This document shows, one piece after another, positions 42,319-51,241 of a DNA stretch of 64,000 bases (its first letter is position 1; each line of letters opens with the position of its first letter). The DNA comes from Haliea sp963974125. Its GTDB lineage: Bacteria; Pseudomonadota; Gammaproteobacteria; Pseudomonadales; Halieaceae. The notes below the pieces were generated by a model. The model did no database searches. It had not been told where the DNA came from and was given only the letters and a program-made list of their open reading frames with translations. The stretch covers positions 62,001 through 126,000 of the forward strand of contig CAXBCH010000003.1 of NCBI GenBank assembly GCA_963974125.1, written 5' to 3'. The position numbers and the translations under genes were made by a program.

Positions 42319-43015
42319 TCCCCAGCAGCGCCGCGACGGCATTCTCGACGCGCAGGATGCGCGGCCCCAGCGAGACCTGGCGGCAGCCTGCTGCCAGCAG
42401 TTTGTCCACTTCGTAGGGGATGAAGCCGCCCTCGGGTCCGACTACCAGTAGTGTCGGACGGTCGAGGCCGGTGGGCGCGAGGGGGGCGTCGCCGGGGTGG
42501 GCGAGGAGGGCGTCGCGACCGGCGACAAGGCCGGGTAGCTGGTCCTCGACGAAGGGCTTGAAGCGGGTGTGCTGGTGGACTGGCGGCAGTATGGTGTCGC
42601 GGGACTGCTCCAGACCCTGTAGCAGGTACTCGCGGAGGGTGGCGGGGGCGAGTACCGGGGTTTGCCAGTAGCTTTTCTCGACCCGGTAACTGTTGAGCAG
42701 ATGGATCTCCGCGGCGCCGAACTCGGCCGCTGCGCGCAGGATGCGGCGCAGCATTTTCGGCCGGGGCAGGGCCAGCAGCAGGATTACGGGCAGTTTGGGT
42801 GGTGGCGCAGCGTGCAACGTTACCCGCAGTTCGGCACTGTGTTTGTCGATCGCGGTGACGGTGCCCTGGCCAATCCGGCCATCAATCTCGCCGACCTGCA
42901 ACGCGTCACCGGGCCTGGCGCGGAGGACCTGGCGCAGGTGTGCGGCGCGGCGCCCGGTGAGACGCAGCAGGCCAGCGCCAGTGCATTCACCGGCGGCGAA
43001 CAGCAGCAGATTCAC
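42308..43015 (-). CDS. rsmE: 16S rRNA m3U1498 methyltransferase RsmE
   Basis: SPOUT-fold methyltransferase that makes N3-methyluridine 1498 in 16S rRNA, 235 aa. It has an N-terminal PUA-like domain and the C-terminal knot with VGPEGGF and SLGPRILRVENA, the SAM-binding signatures of RsmE. It lies 3 bp after rimO on the same strand. Its last three codons lie within a direct-repeat copy, so the C-terminus may have been remodelled by the repeat. Confidence 0.95.
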   Translation of the reverse strand: MNLLLFAAGECTGAGLLRLTGRRAAHLRQVLRARPGDALQVGEIDGRIGQGTVTAIDKHSAELRVTLHAAPPPKLPVILLLALPRPKMLRRILRAAAEFGAAEIHLLNSYRVEKSYWQTPVLAPATLREYLLQGLEQSRDTILPPVHQHTRFKPFVEDQLPGLVAGRDALLAHPGDAPLAPTGLDRPTLLVVGPEGGFIPYEVDKLLAAGCRQVSLGPRILRVENAVAALLGRAI

Positions 43016-43018
43016 CGT

Positions 43019-44335
43019 TCAGCCGGCCCAGAGGTCGTAGTCGTCGGCGGCGGTGACCTCGGCCTCGACAAAATCTCCCGGTTGCAGGTCGGTAATCCCG
43101 TCCAGGTACACTTTGCCGTCGATTTCGGGAGCATCCGCCGCAGAGCGGCCGATGGCCCCTTCCTCGTCCACCTCGTCAATCAGGATCTCGATGGTGCGGC
43201 CCACCTTGGCCTGCAGCTTCGCCGCGCTGATGTCCTGTTGCAGGGCCATGAACCGGTCCCAGCGCTCCTGCTTCACCGCCTCCGGTACCTGGTCCGGCAG
43301 GTCGTTGGCGGGTGCGCCGGCGACAGGGGAGTACTGGAAGCAGCCCACCCGGTCCAGCTGGGCCTCTTCGAGAAAGTCCAGCAGGATCTCGAAATCCGCG
43401 TCGGTTTCTCCGGGAAAGCCGACAATAAAGGTGCTGCGCAGGGTGATGTCGGGGCAGATACGGCGCCAGTGCTGGATCCGCTCCAGGGACTTCTCGGCTG
43501 CGGCGGGGCGCTTCATGCGCTTGAGCACGCTGGGGCTGCCGTGCTGGAAGGGGATGTCGAGGTAGGGCAGGATCCTGCCGTCCGCCATCAGCGGCAGGAT
43601 GTTGTCCACGTGCGGGTAGGGATACACATAGTGCAGCCGCACCCAGATGCCGAGTTCCGCCAGGCCCTTGCACAGCGACTGCATGCTGGTTTTCATCGGC
43701 CGGCCGTTCCAGAAGCCGGTGCGGTATTTCAGGTCCACGCCGTAGGCGCTGGTGTCCTGGGAGATCACCAGCAGTTCGCGCACCCCGGCTTTGACCAGTC
43801 GCTCGGCCTCCTCCATGACCTCGCCGATGGGGCGGCTCACCAGATCGCCGCGCATGTGCGGGATGATGCAGAAGCTGCAGCGGTGGTTGCAGCCTTCAGA
43901 AATTTTCAGGTAAGCGTAGTGGCGGGGAGTCAGCTTGACTCCCTGGGGCGGCACCAGGTCTATGTAGGGGTCGTGCAGCTGGGTGTGGGGTACGTACTTG
44001 TGCACTGCGCTGACCACTTCCTCGTACGCGGCCGGCCCGGTCACGCTGAGAACTTTCGGGTGCAGCTGCTGGATGGACTCGGCATCGGCGCCCTTGCCCA
44101 TGCAACCGGTCACGATCACCCGTCCATTCTCGCTGATGGCCTCGCCAATGGCGTCCAGGGACTCCTGCTTGGCGCTGTCGATGAAGCCGCAGGTGTTGAC
44201 CACCACCAGTGCGGCATCCTCGTAGCTGGGCACGATATCGTAGCCATCCAGCTTGAGCTGGGTCAGGATGCGTTCGGAATCAACCAGGGCCTTGGGGCAG
44301 CCCAGGCTGACGAAGCCGACTTTGTTGCTGGACAT
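43019..44335 (-). CDS. rimO: Ribosomal protein S12 methylthiotransferase RimO
   Basis: Radical-SAM enzyme that methylthiolates Asp89 of ribosomal protein S12. The 438-aa protein has the N-terminal MTTase cluster cysteines C13, C49 and C78, the radical-SAM motif CNHRCSFC (C149, C153, C156) and a C-terminal TRAM domain. The ATG at 44335 begins MSSNKVGFVSLGCPKA, the conserved family N-terminus; an upstream extension lacks similarity. Confidence 0.96.
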   Translation of the reverse strand: MSSNKVGFVSLGCPKALVDSERILTQLKLDGYDIVPSYEDAALVVVNTCGFIDSAKQESLDAIGEAISENGRVIVTGCMGKGADAESIQQLHPKVLSVTGPAAYEEVVSAVHKYVPHTQLHDPYIDLVPPQGVKLTPRHYAYLKISEGCNHRCSFCIIPHMRGDLVSRPIGEVMEEAERLVKAGVRELLVISQDTSAYGVDLKYRTGFWNGRPMKTSMQSLCKGLAELGIWVRLHYVYPYPHVDNILPLMADGRILPYLDIPFQHGSPSVLKRMKRPAAAEKSLERIQHWRRICPDITLRSTFIVGFPGETDADFEILLDFLEEAQLDRVGCFQYSPVAGAPANDLPDQVPEAVKQERWDRFMALQQDISAAKLQAKVGRTIEILIDEVDEEGAIGRSAADAPEIDGKVYLDGITDLQPGDFVEAEVTAADDYDLWAG

Positions 44336-44425
44336 GGCGGTAATCCGGGGAATTGCAGGGCCGCCGATTATACAGGTGCGGGCGGTCTCACCCAATGCCC
44401 CTGAGGGGCGGGTTCAGGGAGTGGG

Positions 44426-44929
44426 TCAAAAGGCGTGACTGGCCTGTGCGCCGTGGCCCAATACACGCAGCTCCTTGCGCAGGTGTTGCAGCAGGACCAG
44501 ACCGTCTTCACGGTTGAGGAACTCGCCGACGCTGATACGCTCGCCGGCACACTGCAGGCTGAGGCCGGGGGCGTCCCAGGGGTGGCGCTCGGGCTCAATG
44601 CTGAGGCCGGTGGCGTTGCGGGCAAAGGTCCAGCTGTGGCGCGGCAGGTAATGGCCCTTGTCGATGTGCACAGCGTCGGGCGCGAGCGTAATCACATGCC
44701 GGTACTGCAGCTTCCAGTTGACGTAGTAGAGCGAGCCGCCGAGGGCGGCGAGCTCCAGGCCGGCAAAGGGCAGGATGGGCCAGGCACCGGCGAGGGCAAA
44801 GCCGATGGCGGCGCCCAGGGAGGGCACCGACAGCGCCAGCAACACCAGCTTGTTGCTGCGCCAGGTCGCGGACTGGTTGGGTTTGGCGACGATGGTGACG
44901 GTGCTGCCGTCGCTGCTGCGGATGACCAC
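44426..44929 (-). CDS. DUF2244 membrane protein
   Basis: 167-aa protein with two transmembrane segments (about 28-48 and 52-70) and a soluble C-terminal domain, matching DUF2244. Function is unknown; family members often lie near cytochrome c oxidase genes in other bacteria, but not here. It is divergent from the sulfurtransferase gene. Confidence 0.8.
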   Translation of the reverse strand: MVIRSSDGSTVTIVAKPNQSATWRSNKLVLLALSVPSLGAAIGFALAGAWPILPFAGLELAALGGSLYYVNWKLQYRHVITLAPDAVHIDKGHYLPRHSWTFARNATGLSIEPERHPWDAPGLSLQCAGERISVGEFLNREDGLVLLQHLRKELRVLGHGAQASHAF

Positions 44930-45108
44930 GGCAACTCTCCTGACACTTTCGGCAATTCTAGTACAGTCGCCGGCCGCAGGCAGCAGTGTCCGTCTTTTGT
45001 TCAGTGCCAGTGCGGCCTGCCGGTGGCACTCGCGCCGTCCGGCGCACGCGGCTACACTGCCGGTTGCAGGCGGACGCCTGGCCGTCAGATTGCGGGGAGT
45101 AATGCATT

Positions 45109-45909
45109 GTGCTGGATGCGGAGAAACTGGTTGCCGGAGTGGATGCTATCATCATCGACTGCCGGTTTGTGCTGGGCAAGCCCGAGGCCGGGTACGAGCA
45201 ATACCTCGCGGGCCACATTCCCGGCGCGCATTACCTGCACCTGGAGGATGATCTTTCCGGCCCCGTGGCTCGCCACGGTGGACGTCACCCGCTGCCCGAT
45301 CCCGGTACCCTGGCGGCGAGGCTCGCGGGCCTGGGCATTGGCCCGGAAACGCCAGTGGTGGCCTACGACGATTCCCGCTTCGCCTTCGCTGCCCGCTTCT
45401 GGTGGCTGCTGCGGGCGCTGGGCTATCGGCCGCCCAGCCTGCTGAATGGCGGTTATCAGGCCTGGGTGGCTGCGGGGGGTGCAGTGGCAACCGAGGTGCC
45501 GCGGCCCCGGCCCTGTTCGCAGCCCGCCGTTGGCGACTATGCGGGCTACTGTGACATTGGCGAGCTGCCGCAATTGCAGGCTGCTGGGGCGGTCCTGCTT
45601 GATTCGCGTGAGCCGCGCCGCTATGTCGGCCTCGAGGAGCCCATTGATCCGGTAGCGGGCCATATCCCGGGCGCCCTCAATGTGCCCTGGCAGCGCGTCA
45701 GTGATGAGCGGGGCCGCTTGCGCGATCCCGCTGCCCTGGCGGAACACTTTGCCGCGGTTGCCGAGGGTTCGCCGCGGATAGTGTACTGCGGCTCCGGGGT
45801 CACCGCCTGCGTCAATCTGTATGCCCTGGCACAGCTGGGGGACAACGACGCCCTGCTCTACCCCGGCAGCTGGTCGGACTGGTGCAGTTATCTGGCAATC
45901 CCGGATTGA
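45109..45909 (+). CDS. Rhodanese-type sulfurtransferase (3-mercaptopyruvate type)
   Basis: Two-domain rhodanese of 266 aa. The active-site cysteine is C227 in the loop CGSGVTA, which fits 3-mercaptopyruvate sulfurtransferases rather than thiosulfate rhodaneses. It would move sulfane sulfur to an acceptor in the cytoplasm. The GTG at 45109 follows GGGGAG at about 11 nt. Confidence 0.9.
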   Translation: MLDAEKLVAGVDAIIIDCRFVLGKPEAGYEQYLAGHIPGAHYLHLEDDLSGPVARHGGRHPLPDPGTLAARLAGLGIGPETPVVAYDDSRFAFAARFWWLLRALGYRPPSLLNGGYQAWVAAGGAVATEVPRPRPCSQPAVGDYAGYCDIGELPQLQAAGAVLLDSREPRRYVGLEEPIDPVAGHIPGALNVPWQRVSDERGRLRDPAALAEHFAAVAEGSPRIVYCGSGVTACVNLYALAQLGDNDALLYPGSWSDWCSYLAIPD

Positions 45910-45912
45910 CGC

Positions 45913-46578
45913 TCAGAAATCCGCCGGGCATTCCTCCTGCAGCCAGGCGCCGGTGACGGGATGGGTGAATCCCAGCTCGGTGGCGTGCAGCAGCAGCCGT
46001 GGTGACAGCGCCAGCGCCGCCTCGTGGGCGTACATGTCGCAACCGAGAATGGGGTGGCCAAGTTCGCGGCAGTGGATGCGCAGCTGATGCGAGCGGCCGG
46101 TCTGTGGTGTCAGTTGCAGCCGGGTACGATCCGGTCCGCGCTCCAGCACCTCGAACCAGGTGATGGCCTCGCGGCCGGTTGCATGGCAGATTTTCTGCAA
46201 CGGCCGCCGTTCCCAGTCGCTGACAATGGGCAGGTTGATCTCGCCACTATCTGCCTCGACCACGCCCCAGACCACGGCTTCGTACTGCTTGTAGACCAGC
46301 CGTTCCTGGAACTGGCGGCTGATGTGGGCGTGGGTGGGCTTGTCCAGCGGCACGACCATGATCCCGGAGGTGTCCAGATCGAGGCGGTGAACGATGCTGG
46401 CACTGGGGAAGTCCTGCTGCAGCCGGGTTACCAGGCAGTCCCTGTTGAGGATGTGGCGGCCCGGTACGCTCAGCAGCAGGTGGGGTTTGCGGACCAGCAA
46501 CAGGTGCTCGTCCTGATACAGGATGTGGATGGGCTCCTGGCTGTGAGGGACCAGATAGGGCGGCAGTTCCTCGTCCAT
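45913..46578 (-). CDS. rluA: RluA-family pseudouridine synthase
   Basis: 221-aa pseudouridine synthase with the family motif HRLDLDTSG, catalytic D67. Without an S4 domain it fits RluA, which modifies U746 of 23S rRNA and U32 of some tRNAs. It follows pdxJ by 11 bp and may be in the cyclophilin-pdxJ operon. Assignment to RluA rather than TruC is by size and the 'RLVYKQYEAVVWG' segment. Confidence 0.85.
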   Translation of the reverse strand: MDEELPPYLVPHSQEPIHILYQDEHLLLVRKPHLLLSVPGRHILNRDCLVTRLQQDFPSASIVHRLDLDTSGIMVVPLDKPTHAHISRQFQERLVYKQYEAVVWGVVEADSGEINLPIVSDWERRPLQKICHATGREAITWFEVLERGPDRTRLQLTPQTGRSHQLRIHCRELGHPILGCDMYAHEAALALSPRLLLHATELGFTHPVTGAWLQEECPADF

Positions 46579-46589
46579 GTTGACCCGGC

Positions 46590-47372
46590 TCAGGCAGCCG
46601 GTGCTGGTGCGGTCTTGCCGAGGGCGCGCTGATAGGCGGCGACCGCACGGGCCAGGCCCATGCTCAGGGCGTCGACGGTCAACGCGTGGCCGATGGACAC
46701 CTCCAGCAGTCCCGGGACCCGGGTGAAGAGGGGCAGGTTGTGCAGGTCCAGGTCGTGGCCGGCATTCAGGCCGAGCCCGACCTCCGCGGCCACTTCGGCG
46801 GCCTCGACATAGCGCTGCAGTACCGCATCCACATCCTGGCCGGTGGCAAAGGCGCGGGCAAAACTTTCCGTGTACAGCTCGATACGGTCAGTGCCGGTCT
46901 GGGCTGCGAGGCGTATCTGCTCCGGGTCCGGGTCCATGAACAGGCTGGTGCGGATCCCCAGAGCCTGCAGCTCCTGCACCAGGGGCGCAACGGTGTCGCC
47001 GTCGCGCTTGAGATCAAACCCGTGGTCGGAGGTGAGCTGGTTGTCGCCATCGGGCACCAGGGTGCACTGGGCCGGGCGGATTTCCCTGACCAGGGCCATG
47101 AACCCCGGGTAGTCACTGACGCCCTGCCGGTCGCTCTTGCGCGGGCCGGTCATGGGGTTGCCTTCGATATTGAATTCCACGCTCAGCATGGCGGCCAGGT
47201 CGTGGCAGTCCTGCACCCGGATGTGGCGCTGGTCGGGCCGTGGATGCACGGTGATGCCATCGGCCCCGGCGTCGATGCAGATCTGCGCGTGCCGCGGGAT
47301 ATCCGGGTTGCGGGTGTCCCGGGAGTTGCGGATCAGGGCGATCTTGTTCAGGTTGACGCTCAGGGCGGTCAT
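46590..47372 (-). CDS. pdxJ: Pyridoxine 5'-phosphate synthase
   Basis: Condenses 1-deoxyxylulose 5-phosphate with 3-amino-2-oxopropyl phosphate to form pyridoxine phosphate. The 260-aa TIM barrel has the signature VNLNKIALIRNSR, GITVHPRPDQRHI and GLNAGHDL. It overlaps the upstream cyclophilin gene by 4 nt. Confidence 0.96.
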   Translation of the reverse strand: MTALSVNLNKIALIRNSRDTRNPDIPRHAQICIDAGADGITVHPRPDQRHIRVQDCHDLAAMLSVEFNIEGNPMTGPRKSDRQGVSDYPGFMALVREIRPAQCTLVPDGDNQLTSDHGFDLKRDGDTVAPLVQELQALGIRTSLFMDPDPEQIRLAAQTGTDRIELYTESFARAFATGQDVDAVLQRYVEAAEVAAEVGLGLNAGHDLDLHNLPLFTRVPGLLEVSIGHALTVDALSMGLARAVAAYQRALGKTAPAPAA

Positions 47373-47944
47373 GGCAGGGACTTGCGGACAATTTCGGTGA
47401 TGATGATCGGCTCTGCCGGGACGTCGCGGTGGCCATTGAGAATCTGCACCGGGCTGGAGGCAATGTAGTCGACCACCGCCATGCCGTCGGTCACTTCACC
47501 GAAGACGGCATACCCCTCCTGCCCGGGTGACCAGTCCAGCCTTAAATTGCTGCGCTGGTTGATGAAAAACTGCGCCGCGGCCGAGTCCGGGTCGCTGGTC
47601 CGGGCCATGGCGATAGTGCCGCGCACATTGTGCAGGCGGTTGCGCGACTCATTGACGATGGGTGCGCCGGTCTCCTTTTCGGTCATGTCGGGCAGGAAGC
47701 CGCCGCCCTGGATCATGAAGTTGGGGATCACGCGGTGGAAAATGGTGCCGTTGTAGTGGCCCGCGTCCACATAGGCGAGGAAGTTGGCCACGGTGATCGG
47801 TGACTTGTCGTGGAACAGGCGCAGGGTGATCTCGCCCTCGTTGGTCTTGATCACCACCTGCGGGTTGGGCAGTGGCGTTTCCTCTGCCCCTGCCCCTGAC
47901 AGGGGCAGCAGAAACAGCAGGGCCAGGCTCAGGGCGCGTAACAT
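47369..47944 (-). CDS. Periplasmic cyclophilin-type peptidylprolyl isomerase
   Basis: 191-aa precursor with a signal peptide (MLRALSLALLFLLPLSGAGA-EE). The cyclophilin domain shows FHRVIPNFMIQGG and the other catalytic-site segments. It speeds prolyl cis/trans isomerisation in the periplasm, like PpiA. It is the first gene of the cyclophilin-pdxJ(-rluA) group. Confidence 0.93.
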   Translation of the reverse strand: MLRALSLALLFLLPLSGAGAEETPLPNPQVVIKTNEGEITLRLFHDKSPITVANFLAYVDAGHYNGTIFHRVIPNFMIQGGGFLPDMTEKETGAPIVNESRNRLHNVRGTIAMARTSDPDSAAAQFFINQRSNLRLDWSPGQEGYAVFGEVTDGMAVVDYIASSPVQILNGHRDVPAEPIIITEIVRKSLP

Positions 47945-47980
47945 GGTCAGGTCCTCTCGTTGCAGGTTGTTGGGCGGACC

Positions 47981-48655
47981 TCAGCCCCAGCCGTCATTGC
48001 GCCGGCGCTTGGGCCAGAGGCGGGGTGCCACCAGGGTGATGACAACCCCCAGCAGTACTGCCAGGGCCCCGTCCAGGAACGCGCTGCTGCGCAGGTTCTC
48101 CTGCAGCCGCTGGTTCTCGGCGCCGAGCATGTCGGCCTCGGCGCGCAGGTTCTCGGCTTCCTCTACCAGGCGCCGGTTGTCCGCATCCAGCTGCAGCGAG
48201 CGGCCGGAAATCTGTTTCAGCTGCGCCAGTTCCTCGGTCAGGGCCTGCAGGGAGCTGTCGGCGCTGTCGACGTCGCCCTCCAGCTCAGTGCGCACGGCCT
48301 TCAGTTCGGCCAGCTCCCGGGCCAGCTCCGCGTTTTCCGCAGCCAGCTTTTCGGCTCGCGCGACCGCCTGCTCGACCTGGTTCCGGGCCGGAAGTTCGGC
48401 CATCAGATGCTGGCTTCGAACCCAGCCGCTGGTACCGCTCCCGGTGGTGACTTCGGACCATTCCCCGTCTTCCGAAACACGACTGACGGTCAGCCGGGTA
48501 CCCGAGGGAATACCGCGGTGGATGATGCGAAATTCGTTGCCCGCGCCGCTGCGTACGGGGACGTACTGGGTGTCACTGATATAGCGCACGTCCTGTGCCT
48601 GCACTGTCGCGGTGAGCAGCAGGGCCAGCAGGGAAATGATCAGGGTGTACCGCAA
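47981..48655 (-). CDS. SH3-domain, coiled-coil membrane protein (YgiM/TIGR04211-like)
   Basis: 224-aa protein: signal peptide (to about AQD), a bacterial SH3 domain (about 25-85), a long coiled coil (about 95-190) and a C-terminal transmembrane helix with a basic tail (LDGALAVLLGVVITLVAP). This is the TIGR04211/YgiM layout. Its role is not established; a cell-envelope or peptidoglycan link is inferred from the SH3 domain. Confidence 0.85.
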   Translation of the reverse strand: MRYTLIISLLALLLTATVQAQDVRYISDTQYVPVRSGAGNEFRIIHRGIPSGTRLTVSRVSEDGEWSEVTTGSGTSGWVRSQHLMAELPARNQVEQAVARAEKLAAENAELARELAELKAVRTELEGDVDSADSSLQALTEELAQLKQISGRSLQLDADNRRLVEEAENLRAEADMLGAENQRLQENLRSSAFLDGALAVLLGVVITLVAPRLWPKRRRNDGWG

Positions 48656-48717
48656 AACGCTGTCCTTTTGGCGGGGGCTGAAGATGAAGCTGGCGAGTTT
48701 ACCACGCTGTCGCCGCT

Positions 48718-49017
48718 TCAGGGCAGCACCCGTTTGTAGGGTTTGACCATGACCCGGCGGAACACGCCGGCATCGACGTAGGGGTCCGAGTCTGCCCAGG
48801 CGGTGGCGGCCTCCAGGCTTGCAAACTCGGCGATGATCAGGCTGCCGGTGAAGCCGGCTTCACCCGGGTCTTCGGTATCCAGGGCCGGGTGCGGGCCGGC
48901 GACCAGCAGGCGCCCCTCGTCCACCAGCTGCTGGATCCGCGCCAGGTGCGCCGGGCGTGCCCGCTGGCGCAGGGGCAGACTGTTGTCGACGTCTTCACAG
49001 AGGATCGCGTAAAGCAT
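48718..49017 (-). CDS. YciI-family protein
   Basis: 99-aa small alpha+beta-barrel protein matching YciI (MLYAILCEDVDNSL..., 'ARPAHLARIQQLVDEGRLLVAGP', 'DPYVDAGVF'). The conserved His/Asp pair is present. Function is unknown. It lies 7 bp after yciB, as in many gammaproteobacteria. Confidence 0.92.
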   Translation of the reverse strand: MLYAILCEDVDNSLPLRQRARPAHLARIQQLVDEGRLLVAGPHPALDTEDPGEAGFTGSLIIAEFASLEAATAWADSDPYVDAGVFRRVMVKPYKRVLP

Positions 49018-49024
49018 CCGTTCG

Positions 49025-49615
49025 CTACTCCTGGTTGCTGGCGGGCTGTTCTTTCAGGTGCGGCGCAACCATCCAGGCGGTCAGGCCGCTCAGAACCACG
49101 GTGAACAGTATGGCGGAGTACATTTTGTAGCTGACCCAGGTGGCCTCGCTGTAGCCGTAGGCGACCACCAGATTGAGGGCGCCGACGACAGTGAAGTGGG
49201 CTACCCAGAGCAGGTTGAGCCGGGCCCAGATCCGGTGCGGCAGCTGGATCTGGCTGCCCAGGGTGCGCTCCATCAGGTTGCGTTGGCCGATGAACTGGGA
49301 CGCGCCAAAAACCACTGCCAGCACCCAGTTGAAGATGGTCGGCTTCCACATGATGAACATTTCGTTGCGCAACAGCAGGGTCAGGGCGCCGAAACCGCAG
49401 GCGGCAAGGCCGACCCAGAGCAGGCGCTTCTCCAGTTGCCGGGTCAGTGCCCAGGTGGCAAGCACCTGGATCACGGTGGCAATCATCAACACTGCGGTAG
49501 CGCTGAAGATGCCGTCCACCGTATGGCTCCAGCCGTACAGGGACACGGTATCGCCGTCCATCTGGTAGACGATGAAAAACAGGGCGATGGGAACGAATTC
49601 CAGTAGTTGTCTCAT
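49025..49615 (-). CDS. yciB: Inner-membrane septation protein A (YciB)
   Basis: 196-aa integral membrane protein with five predicted helices, conserved start MRQLLEFVPIALFFIVY and 'MWKPTIFNWVLAVVFG'. YciB helps keep envelope integrity and cell division. It is the first gene of the yciB-yciI pair, divergent from the PHP-domain gene. Confidence 0.95.
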   Translation of the reverse strand: MRQLLEFVPIALFFIVYQMDGDTVSLYGWSHTVDGIFSATAVLMIATVIQVLATWALTRQLEKRLLWVGLAACGFGALTLLLRNEMFIMWKPTIFNWVLAVVFGASQFIGQRNLMERTLGSQIQLPHRIWARLNLLWVAHFTVVGALNLVVAYGYSEATWVSYKMYSAILFTVVLSGLTAWMVAPHLKEQPASNQE

Positions 49616-49718
49616 GAAAAATGACCTGGCTCCAGCGTGTTACGATGCGTGTATGGGTCGGCACTGCCGGGCCCGCATCAGGCCATAACAGTTGCAGCGA
49701 TCACGGAGTGTAGAGTTT

Positions 49719-50582
49719 GTGCTGATTGACTTCCACACCCACACCACCGCCTCGGACGGCGCTCTCAGTCCCGAGCAGCTGGTGGACAGGGCGCGCAGCC
49801 GGGGTATCCGCCTGTTTGCCATCACCGATCATGACACCGTGAGCGGCTACGAGGCCGCGGCAGCGTATTATAGCCCCTGTGACGGGGAAATGAGCCTGGT
49901 GGCGGGACTGGAATTTTCCTGTGTCTGGTCCGGGGCGACCATTCACGTGGTGGGCCTCGGGGTGGATTGCGCCCACCCGGTGCTTGAGCAGGGTCTGGCG
50001 CGACTGGCAGTTGCCCGCTGCGACCGCGGTGAGGTGATCGCGCAGCGGCTGGCGAAACTCGGTTTTCCGGGGGGGCTGGAGGGTGCCCTGCTGGAAGCGG
50101 GCGAGAGCCAGCTGGGGCGGCCGCATTTCGCGGCCTGGATGGTGGCGCAGGGCCATGTCGCGGACACGGGGGCGGCTTTTGACCGCTACCTGGGGCGGGG
50201 CAAGCCCGGGGATGTGAAGGCTTTCTGGCCGGCGCTGACCGAGGTGACGGAGTGGATTGTCGCCGCCGGCGGGGTTGCCGCGCTGGCCCATCCGCTCAAG
50301 TACAAGTTGACCCGCAGCAAGCTGCAGCGGCTGGTGGTGCACTTCAAGGGCGCCGGTGGCCAGGCGCTGGAGGTGATCAATGGTCGCCAGACGCCGGACC
50401 AGACCCGGCAGCTGTGCCGGCTGGCGCAGGAACACGGCCTTGAAGTGTCCATTGGCAGCGATTTTCACCGTGACAGCCCCTGGGGCCCGGAACTGGGTGT
50501 AGAATTGCGCCACCTGGGCAATCTGCGCGGCGTATGGGAGCGCTGGCTGCCCGCTACCCGCTCACCGGGAGAAGCATCGTGA
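49719..50582 (+). CDS. PHP-domain 5'-3' exoribonuclease (RNase AM/YciV type)
   Basis: 287-aa PHP-domain phosphoesterase with metal motifs HTHTTASDG, TDHD, GLEFSC, HPLKY and GSDFHRDS. In E. coli this protein is RNase AM, which matures the 5' ends of rRNAs and degrades 3',5'-nucleotide bisphosphates. The GTG at 49719 is chosen because the PHP signature begins within four residues and GAG lies just upstream. The stop overlaps the YciO start (GTGA). Confidence 0.9.
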   Translation: MLIDFHTHTTASDGALSPEQLVDRARSRGIRLFAITDHDTVSGYEAAAAYYSPCDGEMSLVAGLEFSCVWSGATIHVVGLGVDCAHPVLEQGLARLAVARCDRGEVIAQRLAKLGFPGGLEGALLEAGESQLGRPHFAAWMVAQGHVADTGAAFDRYLGRGKPGDVKAFWPALTEVTEWIVAAGGVAALAHPLKYKLTRSKLQRLVVHFKGAGGQALEVINGRQTPDQTRQLCRLAQEHGLEVSIGSDFHRDSPWGPELGVELRHLGNLRGVWERWLPATRSPGEAS

Positions 50583-51202
50583 GCCAGTTCTTCCAGATTC
50601 ACCCCGACAACCCGCAGGCCCGGCTGGTCCGCCAGGCCACGGATATCATCCGTGCCGGCGGGGTGGTGGTCTACCCCACCGACTCCGCCTATGCCCTCGG
50701 CTGCCAGATCGGCGACAAGGCCGCGCTGGACCGGATTCGCCGTATCCGTCGCCTCGACGATCGCCACAATTTCACCCTCGTGTGTCGCGACCTTTCCGAC
50801 ATCGCCAACTACGCCAAGGTGGACAACACGGTCTATCGGCGGCTCAAGGCCAGTACACCAGGCCCGTACACCTTTATCCTGCGCGCAACCTCAGAGGTGC
50901 CGCGGCGCCTGATGCACCCCAAGCGCAAGACCGTGGGCCTGCGCATCCCCGACAATGCGGTCGCGATGGCCCTGCTGGCGGACCTCGGCGAGCCACTGAT
51001 GAGTGTGACCATGATCATGCCCGGCGACGAGTTGCCGCTCATCGATCCCTACGACATCCGCGAGCTGCTGGAGCATGAAGTCGACCTCGTTGTCGACGGC
51101 GGTTACTGCGGCCTGGAGCCGACTACCGTGGTCGATCTGGTGGATGACGTGCCGATCATCCTGCGGGCCGGCAAGGGCGATGTGGCCCCATTTGAGTCCT
51201 GA
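50579..51202 (+). CDS. YciO/YrdC/Sua5-family protein
   Basis: 207-aa TsaC/YrdC-fold protein. YrdC makes threonylcarbamoyl-AMP for tRNA t6A; YciO paralogues such as this have unclear but related activity. Visible segments are VVVYPTDSAYALGC, 'RHNFTLVCRDL' and 'TVGLRIPDN'. Its place directly after the PHP gene matches the E. coli yciV-yciO order, favouring YciO. Confidence 0.9.
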   Translation: MSQFFQIHPDNPQARLVRQATDIIRAGGVVVYPTDSAYALGCQIGDKAALDRIRRIRRLDDRHNFTLVCRDLSDIANYAKVDNTVYRRLKASTPGPYTFILRATSEVPRRLMHPKRKTVGLRIPDNAVAMALLADLGEPLMSVTMIMPGDELPLIDPYDIRELLEHEVDLVVDGGYCGLEPTTVVDLVDDVPIILRAGKGDVAPFES

Positions 51203-51241
51203 TCGGGTATACTCGCGCCCTTGATGAGTACAGGAAGTCCC

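Noticed and set aside
42662..44404. 580-codon open frame on the plus strand across rsmE and rimO
   Set aside because: Both minus-strand genes carry full sets of catalytic motifs; the plus frame has none.
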